Shown piece by piece: positions 8,260 through 18,095 of a stretch of 64,000 nucleotides of DNA. Location of the stretch: contig PBAX01000014.1 of assembly GCA_002716385.1 (NCBI GenBank), forward strand, positions 62,001 through 126,000, in the 5' to 3' direction. Positions within the stretch are counted from its first letter, which is position 1; the number at the start of each line of letters is the position of its first letter. Source of the DNA: Phycisphaerae bacterium. Lineage in GTDB: Bacteria; Planctomycetota; Phycisphaerae; Phycisphaerales; SM1A02. The translations under genes were made by a program, and so were the position numbers. Under the pieces are notes generated by a model. The model ran no database searches. It had not been told where the DNA came from and saw only the letters and a program-made list of their open reading frames with translations.

Positions 8260-9633
8260 ATGACCACCGCGACCAGCACCAATGAATTGACATCGTTCAC
8301 CCCCGCCACCGCCGAACCCGTGGGCAGCGTTCCGGTGACTTCTGTCTCCGAGATTGATTCGATCGTGGCCAATGCACGTACCGCACAATCCAGCTGGGCC
8401 GCGATGTCGCTCGAGGAACGACTCGCCATTCTGCGAAAGGCCACCGACGTCATGAAGGCTCGGCAGGAATCGATTGCCGAGCAACTCACCGCCGAGATGG
8501 GAAAGCCTCTCAAGGAAGCCGCCGGCGAGATCGCCTACGGCATCGGTGGCTACGAAGCCGAACTCGATGAGATCGCCGATGCGGTCAGACCAGAGAAACA
8601 CGAGGACGAACGGACCTCCTCCACGCTGTATCACGATCCGCTCGGCGTCTGCGCCGCGATCACGCCCTGGAACTTCCCGTTCCTCATGCCGCTGCAGGTG
8701 GTCGTCCCGGCGCTCGCATCCGGCAACACCGTCGTCATGAAACCTTCCGACGAGACGCCGCTGACCGGACAGGCCTTTGCCGAGATCTTCATGGAGGTTC
8801 TGCCCGAGAACGTGCTGCAGATCATTCATGGCGGCGATGATCAGGGCAAGGCTTTGGTGAAATCGGATGTGAATCTGATCGCCTTCGTCGGTTCACGAGC
8901 CGCGGGCCAGCACATCCTGTCCACAGCCGGTGCCGATCTCAAGCGTGTCGTCCTGGAACTGGGCGGCAAGGATCCGATGATCGTGCTCTCCGATGCCGAT
9001 GTCGACGCCGCCGCCGACTTCGCCGTGAACAATTCCTTCCGCAACTGCGGGCAGGTCTGCGTGAGCACCGAACGCATCTACGTCGAGAACGACATCGCCG
9101 ACGAATTCGAGAAGGCCGTCATTGAACGAACGAAGGCCCTCACCATCGGCAACGGTGTGGACGAGGAGACCAAGATCGGACCGATGATCAGCCGTCAGCA
9201 GAAGGATCACGTGATCGCCCAGCTGGAGCGAGCCAAGCAGGAAGGCGCCACCGTCGCCTGCGGCGACGAGCCCGCCGATGGCAACTTCGTGGTGCCGACC
9301 GTGTTGACGGGACTCAATCACGAGATGCAGATCATGCGTGACGAGACCTTCGGTCCCATCGCCTGCATCATGCGGGTCGCCGATGCCGACGAGGCCGTCA
9401 CCCTCGCCAACGACACCCCGTACGGTCTGGGCGCCGCCGTCTACGGCGAAGCCGACCGCGCCGCCCAGGTGGCTCGTCGACTCACGGCGGGCATGACCGG
9501 TGTGAATCAGGGATGTGGTGGTGCGTCGGGAACACCCTGGGTCGGTGCCCAGCAATCCGGCTATGGCTACCACAGTGGTCGAGACGGACATCGCCAGTTC
9601 ACCCAGGTTCGTGTGGTCAGTCAGCCCAAGTAG
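8260..9633 (+). CDS. NAD(P)-dependent aldehyde dehydrogenase (succinate-semialdehyde dehydrogenase-like)
   Basis: 457-residue aldehyde dehydrogenase that oxidises an aldehyde to the acid in the cytoplasm. The catalytic pair is Glu233 (VLELGGKDP) and Cys267 ([15 protein letters not shown]). The cofactor region [21 protein letters not shown] and the [11 protein letters not shown] turn are present. The overall pattern (GKPLKEA near the start, [16 protein letters not shown] near the end) is closest to the GabD/YneI succinate-semialdehyde group, but substrate is not settled. The ATG at 8260 is preceded by GGGAGAAG; a -10-like TATACAAT at 8215-8222 leaves a 37-base leader. The frame stays open far upstream only because it shadows the divergent gene. 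Confidence 0.93.
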   Translation: MTTATSTNELTSFTPATAEPVGSVPVTSVSEIDSIVANARTAQSSWAAMSLEERLAILRKATDVMKARQESIAEQLTAEMGKPLKEAAGEIAYGIGGYEAELDEIADAVRPEKHEDERTSSTLYHDPLGVCAAITPWNFPFLMPLQVVVPALASGNTVVMKPSDETPLTGQAFAEIFMEVLPENVLQIIHGGDDQGKALVKSDVNLIAFVGSRAAGQHILSTAGADLKRVVLELGGKDPMIVLSDADVDAAADFAVNNSFRNCGQVCVSTERIYVENDIADEFEKAVIERTKALTIGNGVDEETKIGPMISRQQKDHVIAQLERAKQEGATVACGDEPADGNFVVPTVLTGLNHEMQIMRDETFGPIACIMRVADADEAVTLANDTPYGLGAAVYGEADRAAQVARRLTAGMTGVNQGCGGASGTPWVGAQQSGYGYHSGRDGHRQFTQVRVVSQPK

Positions 9634-9651
9634 CGCGGACTCGATATCCCC

Positions 9652-9657
9652 TACCAT
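9652..9657 (+). promoter_or_regulatory. -10-like TACCAT for leaderless nadD
   Basis: TACCAT lies 6 bases before the GTG start at 9664, with no Shine-Dalgarno between and no clear -35. It fits the leaderless pattern seen repeatedly in the window. Confidence 0.4.
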
Positions 9658-9663
9658 CCACCC

Positions 9664-10296
9664 GTGTCGAAACCGGTACTCATCTTCGGTGGCAGCTTCG
9701 ATCCCCCCACGATCGCACACAGGGTTCAACCCTCGCGCGTCGCGGAGATGATCGATGCCGATCGGGTCATCTATGTTCCGGCGGCGATCAGTCCGCACAA
9801 GCTCGATGTACCACCGCTGGATCCCGCTCATAGACTCGCCATGCTGGAACTGGCCATCGATGGTCTTTGCGATGTCGAGATCAGCACGATCGAGCTGGAT
9901 CGCAAAGGCCCCAGCTACATGATCGACACGCTCCGTTCATTTCGCGGCCGGATGGATGACGATCGTCCTCTGCGGTTGCTCATCGGTGACGATCAGGCGA
10001 TGGCCTTCCATCGATGGAAGGACTGGCGGGAGATCATCGAACTGGCCGAGCCGATCATCATGCCGAGGCTTCATGCCGATCCTGCATCCATGGCCGCCGC
10101 CCTGTCGGCGGAAGGCCAGTGGAGCGACGAGGAGATCCGACGATGGATCGAATGGCGGATCGATCTGCCGATCATGGATGTCGAGGCGACGATCATCCGG
10201 GAACGCATCGCTCGCGACGAACCGGTCGATGATCTTCTCGCATCCGACGTCTTCGACTACATCGGATCCAACCGGCTCTATTCGAAGACTGGTTGA
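9664..10296 (+). CDS. nadD: Nicotinate-nucleotide adenylyltransferase
   Basis: 210-residue enzyme that adenylates nicotinate mononucleotide on the way to NAD. The N-terminal nucleotidyltransferase box reads GGSFDPPTIAHR where the family norm is GGxFDPxHxGH. The first His is Thr, which the superfamily tolerates, and the Gly is Ala, which is unusual. The substrate loop ISPHK and the region GPSYMIDTLRSF match the family. There is an extra acidic/Trp-rich segment around residues 145-180 (SDEEIRRWIEWRIDLPIMD) before the C-terminal motif, which reads DLLASDVFDYIGSNRLY and is close to the usual VxxYIxxNxLY. The start is GTG at 9664. It begins 30 bases after the aldehyde dehydrogenase stop. Confidence 0.9.
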   Translation: MSKPVLIFGGSFDPPTIAHRVQPSRVAEMIDADRVIYVPAAISPHKLDVPPLDPAHRLAMLELAIDGLCDVEISTIELDRKGPSYMIDTLRSFRGRMDDDRPLRLLIGDDQAMAFHRWKDWREIIELAEPIIMPRLHADPASMAAALSAEGQWSDEEIRRWIEWRIDLPIMDVEATIIRERIARDEPVDDLLASDVFDYIGSNRLYSKTG

Positions 10297-10303
10297 ATCC
10301 GCA

Positions 10304-10891
10304 TCACGAGGTCGTGGTGAGCAGCCGACCTCGCTTGTCCATCTTGATCGAATCGCCAAGCTCGGCCTGAGCCACTTCCCGGACACTTCTTGGAAGCAGA
10401 CGACCGACCGTGGCCTGGTCATGCGCGGACATCCATTCGAGCGTCCGATCATTCTCGCCAAGCAGGTTGTTGAGAAGGATCCAGTCGCAGGTTTCCCGAG
10501 CAGGCGTCGATCCACGTTGCGCGTGATCGACCATGGTGGCCTCAAGGGAGTCGCGGATCGAGCGGATCGGATCCAGCGACTCGGACTCGGCCACTTCGAC
10601 CAGTGGTTCGATCGCGTGCATGAGCAGACTCTGACGTGCGTTGTAGGTGTGGCTGTCGAGCCGAGTGGAACAGTCCCAGAGTCGGGCCCAGTGGCTGATC
10701 GCCTCGTCGCTCGATTCGAAGGCGAAGATGGGACTGCTCTGCAGCATCGCTCTACGAAAGGACGAATCGTCCTGGATGTCCATCTCCTCGGCCAGTGAAC
10801 CTCGCCCACCCAGACCGATGACCAGGATCAGCATGAACATGAGAACGCCGAAGGGTACGTGCCGTCGATTGATTTTCTTCATTGAATACAT
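10304..10891 (-). CDS. Membrane-anchored or exported protein of unknown function
   Basis: 195 residues. A positively charged N-terminus (MKKINRRHVP) is followed by one hydrophobic segment (GVLMFMLILVIGLG), then a soluble domain after RGSLAEE that is mostly charged helix, ending in Thr/Ser. This is a signal anchor or an uncleaved signal peptide; the domain is not recognised. Start 10891 (MYSMKK) is preferred because GGAG lies 8 bases upstream; ATG 10882 is possible. It ends 7 bases from the convergent nadD stop, and is divergent from rimO. Confidence 0.6.
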   Translation of the reverse strand: MYSMKKINRRHVPFGVLMFMLILVIGLGGRGSLAEEMDIQDDSSFRRAMLQSSPIFAFESSDEAISHWARLWDCSTRLDSHTYNARQSLLMHAIEPLVEVAESESLDPIRSIRDSLEATMVDHAQRGSTPARETCDWILLNNLLGENDRTLEWMSAHDQATVGRLLPRSVREVAQAELGDSIKMDKRGRLLTTTS

Positions 10892-11132
10892 CCATGCATC
10901 TCCGAGCCGGGGCCTGATGAGCCCGATACCAGCTGGCATCGAGTGATAAAAACGGGTTTGTTGACCATCTGGGAGCCATGCACGCACCCATGACGATCTC
11001 ACAAGGCCTGCGATGCCATGAGGGGGCATCTCACACTTCGATCCTTTTTAAGTGTCTGAATTGAGGGTTTGGTGCGGTACAATCCGATGTTCCTCTGCCC
11101 GGGCGGCACCCGGGTTGCAGGATCACCCCTCC

Positions 11133-12707
11133 ATGACCACTTCAGCGACCAATTCGGACTTGATGACAGAGACCGGAAACGGGCTCCGTCTGGCATTCGT
11201 CAGCCTCGGCTGCCCGAAGAATCTGGTCGATTCGGAGTCGATGCTGGGCACGCTGGTCGAAGCCGGCTATCAGGTCGTGCCCGAATCCGAGCCGCACGAC
11301 GCCATCGTGGTCAACACCTGCGGATTCCTGGAGGCCAGCAAGGACGAATCCCTCTCCGTCATCCGAGAGGCCATCGATCGCAAGAACGAAGGTGAGCTCA
11401 AGCGAGTCGTCGTGGCGGGCTGTCTGGTACAGCGGCATCGAGCCAAGATGCTCGACTGGGCACCCGGCATCGATGCCATGATCGGCGTCTTCGATCGTGA
11501 TCATGTGATCGAGGCGGTATCGGGAATAGACGAACAGGCGCCGGAGCGTCCGGGTCTCGCCGAGTCTTCGGACAAGCCCAGGTACTGGATCGCCGGCAAT
11601 GCTCTGCAGGCCGCTCGTGATCGAGGCGTCGACACCACCGAACTGACGGTGCACGGCAAGGACGGCAAGGGCATCGGCTACTTCGAGGGCGATGGTGCGA
11701 GGCTTCGACTGACACCAAGACACTGGGCCTATCTCCGCATGAGCGAAGGCTGCAACCAGCGTTGCGCCTTCTGCACGATTCCCTCCATTCGCGGCAAGAT
11801 GCGAAGCAAGTCGATGGATCACATCATCAGCGAAGCGCATGCCCTGCTGGCCGATGGCGCATTCGAACTGAACATCATCGGTCAGGACACCACCAATTGG
11901 GGGCGCGATATCGGAGACGATCGCGGTCTGGTCGGACTGCTGACCGAACTCAACAACACGGTTGCTCATCACGGTGATGGCTGGGTACGACTGATGTACG
12001 CCTATCCGACGAACTTCACCGACGAAATGATCGACGCGATCGCCTCGCTCGATCACATCGCCAAGTACATCGATATCCCGCTGCAGCACATCTCGGACAA
12101 CATGCTCACCAGAATGCGGCGAGGCCTGCTTCGCAAGGAGCAGGAGGATCTGATGTACAAGCTGCGGGAGCGCATCCCGGGCCTGGCCATTCGCACGACC
12201 TTCATCACCGGCTTCCCGGGCGAGACCGAGGACGATCATCAGCAGCTTCTGGAATTCGTCAACGACTTCCAGTTCGACATGATGGGTGTTTTCAAGTACA
12301 GCCACGAGGAAGGCACGGTCGCCGCGACCATGGAGAACGATCCCGCGTTGCGTGTACCAGATGAGATCAAGCAGGCTCGCGAGGAGGAGTTGATGCTTGC
12401 CCAGCAGGACGTCGCCTTCGAGAACGCCGCCTACCTCGCGGAGGAAGGCGCCATGTTCGACGTGCTGATTGATGAGCAGTCGCATGATCGCGAGATCACC
12501 GAGGAAGGCCGGACCTTCAACACCTATGTCGGTCGCTGCTATCACCAGGCTCCGGAAGTCGACTCGATCACGTTGCTCGCCAGTGAGGCGAAGCTGGCGC
12601 CGGGCGAACTGATCCGTTCCCGCGTGGTCGGTTCGGACGGATACGACCTGATCGTGCGTCCGGATTCCGAACTGCAGCGCATCACGAGCCTGCCGGTCAT
12701 AGGATGA
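11133..12707 (+). CDS. rimO: Ribosomal protein S12 methylthiotransferase (radical SAM)
   Basis: 524-residue radical-SAM methylthiotransferase that modifies the conserved Asp of ribosomal protein S12. The N-terminal MTTase domain shows the cluster cysteines in LGCPKN, NTCGF and AGCLVQRH. The radical SAM cluster site is CNQRCAFCTIP within EGCNQRCAFC, followed by RGKMRSK. Family blocks GQDTTNWGRD, YAYPTNF, DIPLQHISDNMLTRMRRG and TTFITGFPGET are present, and the last 65 or so residues fit a TRAM domain. It is about 80 residues longer than the E. coli enzyme (441), mainly from an insertion between the MTTase and radical SAM parts (about residues 135-190, with KPRYWIAGNAL). The LGCPKN/PSIRGKMRSK pattern favours RimO over MiaB. 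The ATG at 11133 is the first suitable start; a TACAAT occurs at 11078-11083. Confidence 0.94.
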   Translation: MTTSATNSDLMTETGNGLRLAFVSLGCPKNLVDSESMLGTLVEAGYQVVPESEPHDAIVVNTCGFLEASKDESLSVIREAIDRKNEGELKRVVVAGCLVQRHRAKMLDWAPGIDAMIGVFDRDHVIEAVSGIDEQAPERPGLAESSDKPRYWIAGNALQAARDRGVDTTELTVHGKDGKGIGYFEGDGARLRLTPRHWAYLRMSEGCNQRCAFCTIPSIRGKMRSKSMDHIISEAHALLADGAFELNIIGQDTTNWGRDIGDDRGLVGLLTELNNTVAHHGDGWVRLMYAYPTNFTDEMIDAIASLDHIAKYIDIPLQHISDNMLTRMRRGLLRKEQEDLMYKLRERIPGLAIRTTFITGFPGETEDDHQQLLEFVNDFQFDMMGVFKYSHEEGTVAATMENDPALRVPDEIKQAREEELMLAQQDVAFENAAYLAEEGAMFDVLIDEQSHDREITEEGRTFNTYVGRCYHQAPEVDSITLLASEAKLAPGELIRSRVVGSDGYDLIVRPDSELQRITSLPVIG

Positions 12708-12717
12708 TCATCTCGAC

Positions 12718-13782
12718 ATGAGTGAACTGATTCCCATCCTGGACGGCCACAACGACACGTTGACGCGTGTGTTCCCCCCCGCTTCCGATGAAACGGCGCG
12801 TTCCTTCCTGAAGCGCGACACGAGAGGCCACATCGATCTGCCGAGAGCCCGCGAGGGTGGTCTGGCCGGCGGGTTCTTCGCGTTGTTCATGCCCAGCGAG
12901 ACCAAGAGCGAAGTCCGCACCATCACAACCAACGATGGTGATGAGATCGAGGCCTTGTGCGCCGATCCGCTGGATCGCGATCTGGCTCGTGCCCAGACGG
13001 AGAGCGTCCTGAGACGAACAGCCGATCTCTTCAACGAAGCGGATGGTGCGATTCGTCTGGTTCGAACGGTCAAGGATCTCGAGGGTTGCATCAACGACAG
13101 CGTGATGGCCTGCATCCTTCATTACGAAGGGGTCGAGATGCTGCGGGAGGATCTCTCCGATCTGGAGGGTGACTATCACCGTGGTCTTCGATCATTGGGT
13201 CCGGTCTGGAGTCGATCCAACGCGTTCGCGCACGGTGTGCCCTTCGCGTTCCCGTGCACGCCGGACATCGGTCCCGGCCTGACGGAAGCGGGCAAGGAAC
13301 TGGTCCGTCGCTGCAACGATCTGGGGATCATGCTCGATGTCTCGCATCTGAACTATCGGGGCTTCATGGACATCGCCGAGATGACGACGGCTCCGGTCGT
13401 CGCGACGCACTGTGGTGCGCATGCCGTGTGTGCATCTTCTCGCAATCTGCTGGACGACCAGTTGGCGATCATCAAGTTGACCAATGGCCTGGTGGGCGTG
13501 AACTTCCATGTTGAGTTCCTTCGACCCGATGGCGAGGAGAACGTGGACACTCCGCTGGATGTGATCGCCGACCATCTCGACTACATGGTCGACTCGATGG
13601 GTATCGATCATGTGGCGTTGGGAAGCGACTTCGATGGTGCGACGATGCCGGCGCCGCTTGGCGACTGCACCGGTCTGCCAAGACTGCTCGATGTTCTGCG
13701 CGGACGCGGCTGGAGTGAGGAATCGCTGATCGCGATGGCCCATGGCAACTGGCTTCGCGTGCTGGGCGACACCTGGCACTGA
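12718..13782 (+). CDS. Membrane-dipeptidase family (peptidase M19) metalloenzyme
   Basis: 354-residue amidohydrolase-fold dipeptidase of the renal dipeptidase (M19) family. Zinc-site features include H11 and D13 in DGHND, the Glu in LHYEGVEM, the His in THCGAHAVC and the second His/Asp set in VALGSDFDG. GIMLDVSHLNY is the family core motif. No signal peptide is visible, so it is probably cytoplasmic, unlike the mammalian enzyme. It would hydrolyse dipeptides (possibly also D-residue-containing or beta-lactam-like substrates, known for the family). It starts 10 bases after the rimO stop, so co-transcription is likely although no functional link is apparent. Confidence 0.92.
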   Translation: MSELIPILDGHNDTLTRVFPPASDETARSFLKRDTRGHIDLPRAREGGLAGGFFALFMPSETKSEVRTITTNDGDEIEALCADPLDRDLARAQTESVLRRTADLFNEADGAIRLVRTVKDLEGCINDSVMACILHYEGVEMLREDLSDLEGDYHRGLRSLGPVWSRSNAFAHGVPFAFPCTPDIGPGLTEAGKELVRRCNDLGIMLDVSHLNYRGFMDIAEMTTAPVVATHCGAHAVCASSRNLLDDQLAIIKLTNGLVGVNFHVEFLRPDGEENVDTPLDVIADHLDYMVDSMGIDHVALGSDFDGATMPAPLGDCTGLPRLLDVLRGRGWSEESLIAMAHGNWLRVLGDTWH

Positions 13783-13914
13783 CCCTCTGTTTTCAACCCA
13801 CTCCATGGCCTCGAAAAGCCATGCAGAACCAGTGGATGTGCTGCAATTGCGCATTTATGAGTGGTCTGATGCTGCATTTCTATAGGATGGAAGGCCTGCA
13901 GATGGAGATCCACC

Positions 13915-16900
13915 ATGCGTGGACTGTTCACAGATTTATTGGTTGCATTGCTTGCCGTGTCGGGGCTGATGAGCCCCGCTGTCATGGCTGGCGATGACAT
14001 CCAATGTGATCCCGTTGAAATGGCCAAGATTAATTTTTCAGAACCAAATGAAAACCCTAGCACCTTCCCCGTTGCTATTTTTGGAATAAATGCCGTAATG
14101 GGATCTGGAAACACCGGACTCGTATCAGGAAATGCGTATGTATTTGAGCAAAAACAAGACGGCAGTTGGCTGGAGATCGCCAAATTAACTCCATCAGATA
14201 ATCCAAACTACTCCTTCGGTTCTTCAGTCGCATTTACAGGAACGACAGCTCTGGTTGGAGCCTATGGAGATGATGACAATGGAAGTGCCTCCGGCAGCGT
14301 CTACATCTTTGAACAACAAATTGATGGCTCTTGGCTAGAGACTGGCAAGCTCACTGCCTCGGATGGCAAACAAGGTGACTATTTCGGCTACTCAGTTGCC
14401 ATTTCGGGGACTACCGCCTTTGTTGGGGCCCATGGCAATGATGGCACCGGAGATGATTCCGGCAGCGTTTATGTCTTCGAGCAGCAAGACGACGGAACAT
14501 GGCTTGAAATCACAAAGCTCACTGCATCGGATGCGGATCATTGGGAAAGTTTCGGCTACTCCGTCGATATCTCAGGAACCACTGCCGTGATTGGTGCCTA
14601 TGCGGATGATGACATTGGAGACTACTCCGGCAGCGCCTACATCTTCGAACAGCAGGAAGATGGCACGTGGCTGGAGACCGCCAAGCTCATCGCATCGGAT
14701 GCTGAGGGCTATGACTTTTTCAGCAAATCCGTCGCCATCTCGGGAACCATAGCTCTTATCGGGAGCAGTTTTGATGACGACAACGGATCACAATCCGGCA
14801 GCGCCTACATCTTTGAACAACAAATTGATGGTTCTTGGCTAGAGACTGCCAAGCTCCTGGCCTCAGATGGAGCAAGCAGTGACTACTTTGGCTATTCCGT
14901 CGCCATCTCAGGAACCACTGCCGTGATTGGTGCCTATGAGGATGATGACATTGGAGATGGTTCTGGCAGCGCCTACATGTTCGAACGACAGGAAGATGGC
15001 ACATGGTTCGAATCAGCCAAGCTTTTGGCTGCCAATAGTAATAGCATTTCTGGATTTGGTGATTCGGTCGCGATCTCGGGAAGAACCGTCGTAGTGAGTA
15101 CTCGTGGCGATCTTGAAAACGAAAACAACACTGGCAGCGCATATATCTTCAAGACTTCGGACGGGCTTGACTGTAATGGAAACGGCATTTGCGATGTCGC
15201 AGACTTTGTGGACGGATTCAGCCAGGATTGCAATCTCAACGACATCCCGGATGAATGCGATATCGCCGATGGAACCAGCAGCGATACGGACAACAACGGA
15301 ATACCTGACGGATGCGCATTGCAGTGCTCATTGATCTCATTCGATCTCGGATACGACGGTGAGCAAGAGTGGCATTCAGCAGGTCTTGAAGTCGTCATCA
15401 ACGAGGACATCGCAGCTGTTCTTCAGGACACGGGTGAACGACTGGAAATCCAGCTCTTCCATCAAGCCGATGGCATCTGGACGCTTGAGGCGACCCGGGT
15501 ACTCGCCGATCCATTCACAACACAGAGCTGGTATCCGAGAAAATCACTTGATATCTCTGGCAGCACCATCATTGCTGGCCTGTATACGAGTTTTTGGAAT
15601 GGCTTCGCCATTTTCAACAGAAGGAATGGTGTTTGGATTGAAGAAGTCTCCGTCAATCAATACACCGAAGAAGCTGATGACACATACTTTGCTCTGAGCG
15701 TCTCGATTTCAGAGGATGTCGCGGTCATAGGGAGACCAAACATAAATGGAGATGTGCATTCCGCGATTGTCTATCGACGCATGGGAGACACCTGGTTTCA
15801 AGAGGCGATCCTGACCAATCCCTTTGATCCGACGGATCAATGGTTTGGCACGGAAGTGGCAGTCGACGGGAACACGATCATGGTCACCGGACTGTCCTCA
15901 CCGGTCACCGTCTACGAACACGACGGGTCCTCATGGAATCCGATTCAATACATCGAGAACAATGGCATACCGTTCAGCTCCACGATCGATGTTCAGGGCG
16001 ATGTTGCGTTTGTCGGTACCTTCGCGGGTGATTACAAGGACCGGGTTCAGGTACTGAATCGAGTTGATGGCCAATGGGAACTCGGCCAATCACTTACCCC
16101 GATAGATCCCAACGATTTTGGATTCGGCTACGCAGTCCGGCTGGATGGCGATCGAGCCATCGTCACATCAGGCTTGAACTACTTTGGAGACCCTGAACTT
16201 GGCAAGGTGCATGTCTTCCAACTTGAGAATGGACAATGGAGTGAGATCGAGACTCTGCTGCGACCCGATCTGCCAGGCTCATGGCTGAACTCGCCCCGAA
16301 TCTCACTCTCAGGAAATCAGATCGCCGTTGCCTATATCGATGATGGCTCGACTGGTTTTTCGGAGGTGACGTTGTTCAACCTGAATTCCGATGATGAGGC
16401 CAATGACATCGATTGCAATGGAAACACATATTGCGATGCCCTTGATATCTCGCTGGGCATCAGTCAAGACTGCGACGGAAACGGGGTTCCGGACGACTGC
16501 GATTTGAACGATGGTCTTTATCTGGATGTCGATCTCGATGGCATTCCGGATATCTGTGAATCTGACTGCAACGAGAATCTGATTCCAGATGATTCCGAAC
16601 TGGAACAAGGCAAAGCCACTGATTGCAATGGGAATGGAATTCCAGACAGCTGTGACATTGCCTTCAATCATTCACCTGATACCAATGATGATGGCATACC
16701 TGATGAATGCGACTCCGCCTTTGTGATTACCGTTGCCTCTGATGGAAGCGGTCTCTATACCGACATTCAGTCGGCGATAGATCTGGCCATGCCCAGCTCA
16801 ACCATCTCTGTTGCATCAGGCATTTATCTGGGACCAATTGTCCTTCCCGGATATGATCTGCAACTCGTCTCGAAAGCGGGCCCAGAGTCGACCTTGATCA

Positions 16901-17733
16901 TTGGCAGCACAGGTTCTCCAGCCATGGTGATCGGGACCGGTCACACAGGTGAAACTACCGTCGATGGTTTCACACTGACCGGATGTGATGTGACGGGCAC
17001 CGGAGGAGGGTTGGTGATTGCCAAGTCGAGTCCCGTAGTGCGAAACTGCATCATGACCAACAACAAAGCAAGTCGTGGTGGCGGAATATTCATCTCGGAA
17101 TCGAACCCACTTATTGAGGGCTGTCGTATTTTCGACAATCAAGCAAAGTCTGGTGGTGGCATTGCCATTGAAGGTCGCTATCAGACCGATGAACCTGTCC
17201 GGATCATCGGATGTACACTCGAAAACAATGTGGCCACAGAAGCCTCATATGCCGCGACCAATCGGGGCGGTGGCGGGATCGCATCAACTGATGCGATCCT
17301 GGATATCCAGGACACGGAATTCATCCAGAATGATGCTTTCATCTGGGGTGGGGCGTTTGAATTCGTCTCAACCACCACGGTGATCTTGAACAACCTGTTC
17401 GAATCAAACTCCTCGGGAATTTCATCTGCAAATCTTGGCGTGAGCTTCTTGGGCAGCAACACTTCGCTGCAGAATTGCACACTTTGCAATCATGTTTTTT
17501 CAGAGATTAATGGCCCATGGCAGGACCTTGGCGACAATGTAGAGCTGGATGTATGCGAATGCCCCGACACCAACGGCGACGATTTCGTCGATGTCGACGA
17601 TGTGCTCATCGTGATCGACGCCTGGGGCGACTGTGTTCCTGACCAGGCCTGCCCCGCCGACGTCGATGGTGATGGCCTCGTGAACGTCAACGACATCCTG
17701 CTGGTCATCAGCGAATGGGGCCCCTGCAAGTAG
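13915..17733 (+). CDS. Giant secreted beta-propeller / beta-helix protein with dockerin-like C-terminus
   Basis: 1272 residues with a signal peptide (LVALLAVSGLMSPAVMAG). Residues about 45-420 form seven FG-GAP-like repeats of 56 residues (FGYSVAISGTTAVIGAY then GSAYIFEQQEDGTWLETAKL), enough for one seven-bladed propeller. Next come DCNGNGICD/DIPDECDIADGTSS spacers, a second, more divergent propeller (about 475-820), more DCNGNG Asp/Cys repeats, and a parallel beta-helix of pectate-lyase-like type from about 940 (ITVASDGSGLYTDIQSAIDLA, then GGG and NNKASRGGGIFI turns). The protein ends with a two-F-hand dockerin-like module (DTNGDDFVDVDDVLIVIDAW; DVDGDGLVNVNDILLVISEW). The Asp-rich repeats probably bind calcium. 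The gene is visibly AT-richer than its flanks. The ATG at 13915 has GGAG 7 bases upstream and a -10-like TATAGGAT at 13881-13888. Probable cell-surface or extracellular polysaccharide-binding or adhesion role; not proven. Confidence 0.85.
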   Translation: MRGLFTDLLVALLAVSGLMSPAVMAGDDIQCDPVEMAKINFSEPNENPSTFPVAIFGINAVMGSGNTGLVSGNAYVFEQKQDGSWLEIAKLTPSDNPNYSFGSSVAFTGTTALVGAYGDDDNGSASGSVYIFEQQIDGSWLETGKLTASDGKQGDYFGYSVAISGTTAFVGAHGNDGTGDDSGSVYVFEQQDDGTWLEITKLTASDADHWESFGYSVDISGTTAVIGAYADDDIGDYSGSAYIFEQQEDGTWLETAKLIASDAEGYDFFSKSVAISGTIALIGSSFDDDNGSQSGSAYIFEQQIDGSWLETAKLLASDGASSDYFGYSVAISGTTAVIGAYEDDDIGDGSGSAYMFERQEDGTWFESAKLLAANSNSISGFGDSVAISGRTVVVSTRGDLENENNTGSAYIFKTSDGLDCNGNGICDVADFVDGFSQDCNLNDIPDECDIADGTSSDTDNNGIPDGCALQCSLISFDLGYDGEQEWHSAGLEVVINEDIAAVLQDTGERLEIQLFHQADGIWTLEATRVLADPFTTQSWYPRKSLDISGSTIIAGLYTSFWNGFAIFNRRNGVWIEEVSVNQYTEEADDTYFALSVSISEDVAVIGRPNINGDVHSAIVYRRMGDTWFQEAILTNPFDPTDQWFGTEVAVDGNTIMVTGLSSPVTVYEHDGSSWNPIQYIENNGIPFSSTIDVQGDVAFVGTFAGDYKDRVQVLNRVDGQWELGQSLTPIDPNDFGFGYAVRLDGDRAIVTSGLNYFGDPELGKVHVFQLENGQWSEIETLLRPDLPGSWLNSPRISLSGNQIAVAYIDDGSTGFSEVTLFNLNSDDEANDIDCNGNTYCDALDISLGISQDCDGNGVPDDCDLNDGLYLDVDLDGIPDICESDCNENLIPDDSELEQGKATDCNGNGIPDSCDIAFNHSPDTNDDGIPDECDSAFVITVASDGSGLYTDIQSAIDLAMPSSTISVASGIYLGPIVLPGYDLQLVSKAGPESTLIIGSTGSPAMVIGTGHTGETTVDGFTLTGCDVTGTGGGLVIAKSSPVVRNCIMTNNKASRGGGIFISESNPLIEGCRIFDNQAKSGGGIAIEGRYQTDEPVRIIGCTLENNVATEASYAATNRGGGGIASTDAILDIQDTEFIQNDAFIWGGAFEFVSTTTVILNNLFESNSSGISSANLGVSFLGSNTSLQNCTLCNHVFSEINGPWQDLGDNVELDVCECPDTNGDDFVDVDDVLIVIDAWGDCVPDQACPADVDGDGLVNVNDILLVISEWGPCK
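14210..15160 (+). repeat. 168-bp tandem coding repeats (FG-GAP blades)
   Basis: Blades repeat with a 168-base period and parts are nearly identical in DNA. The stretch from 14293 recurs from 14797 (offset 504 = 3 x 168), and the stretch from 14575 recurs from 14911 (offset 336 = 2 x 168), each with only a few mismatches over 45-70 bases. The identity includes silent sites, which points to recent duplication or gene conversion rather than only protein-level selection. Confidence 0.85.
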
Positions 17734-18095
17734 GCGTTTCCTAGCCTCGGATAAGAGCCACTTAAATGATCATTGAAGCCCCATCCGGGCTTCCAGTGGC
17801 CATGCTCAGGTCCTTGCTCCTGAAGCATTTAGGAACAGTAAATTCGATATAGTTCAAATCATTCACATGCCGTTGGTGGCAATTTGGGCAACTTAAGCAC
17901 CATCCCATCTATCCAGATCCGATGTTGATCATAAGCCCTTTAAAAGTAGATTCTTATACCGCTTATCCACACCTTGTCCCCAAGAAGGGTGAATGAGCCA
18001 CATCCCCCCACGGCATCAAAAACAGCCGTGCCCCAAGTCCTGATTTGGCCCTGTGTTAGGAATTCGTTGGTGACTCGATCGAGCCCACGGAGCTC
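17734..18095. other. Intergenic stretch between convergent genes
   Basis: 362 bases with no supported gene. Two weak hairpins are visible: 17775-17781 with 17787-17793 (7 bp, GAAGCCC/GGGCTTC, no T run), and a CACGGC/GCCGTG stem near 18010-18032 whose loop holds an A run. Either might help end transcription of a flanking gene, but neither is a classical intrinsic terminator. Confidence 0.6.

Noticed and set aside
11061-11083. Classical promoter TTGAGG/TACAAT upstream of rimO
   Set aside because: Only 11 bases separate the two boxes, too few for a standard sigma-70 promoter; only the -10-like part is retained as a note.
11142-12545. Minus-strand open frame of 467 codons opposite rimO
   Set aside because: Exact antisense to a complete, motif-bearing rimO; high-GC codon usage keeps this frame open, and no start signal or family motif supports it.
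13799-13835. Hairpin CCACT...CATGGC/GCCATG...AGTGG as a terminator after the dipeptidase gene
   Set aside because: Loop is long, stem interrupted, and no T run follows.
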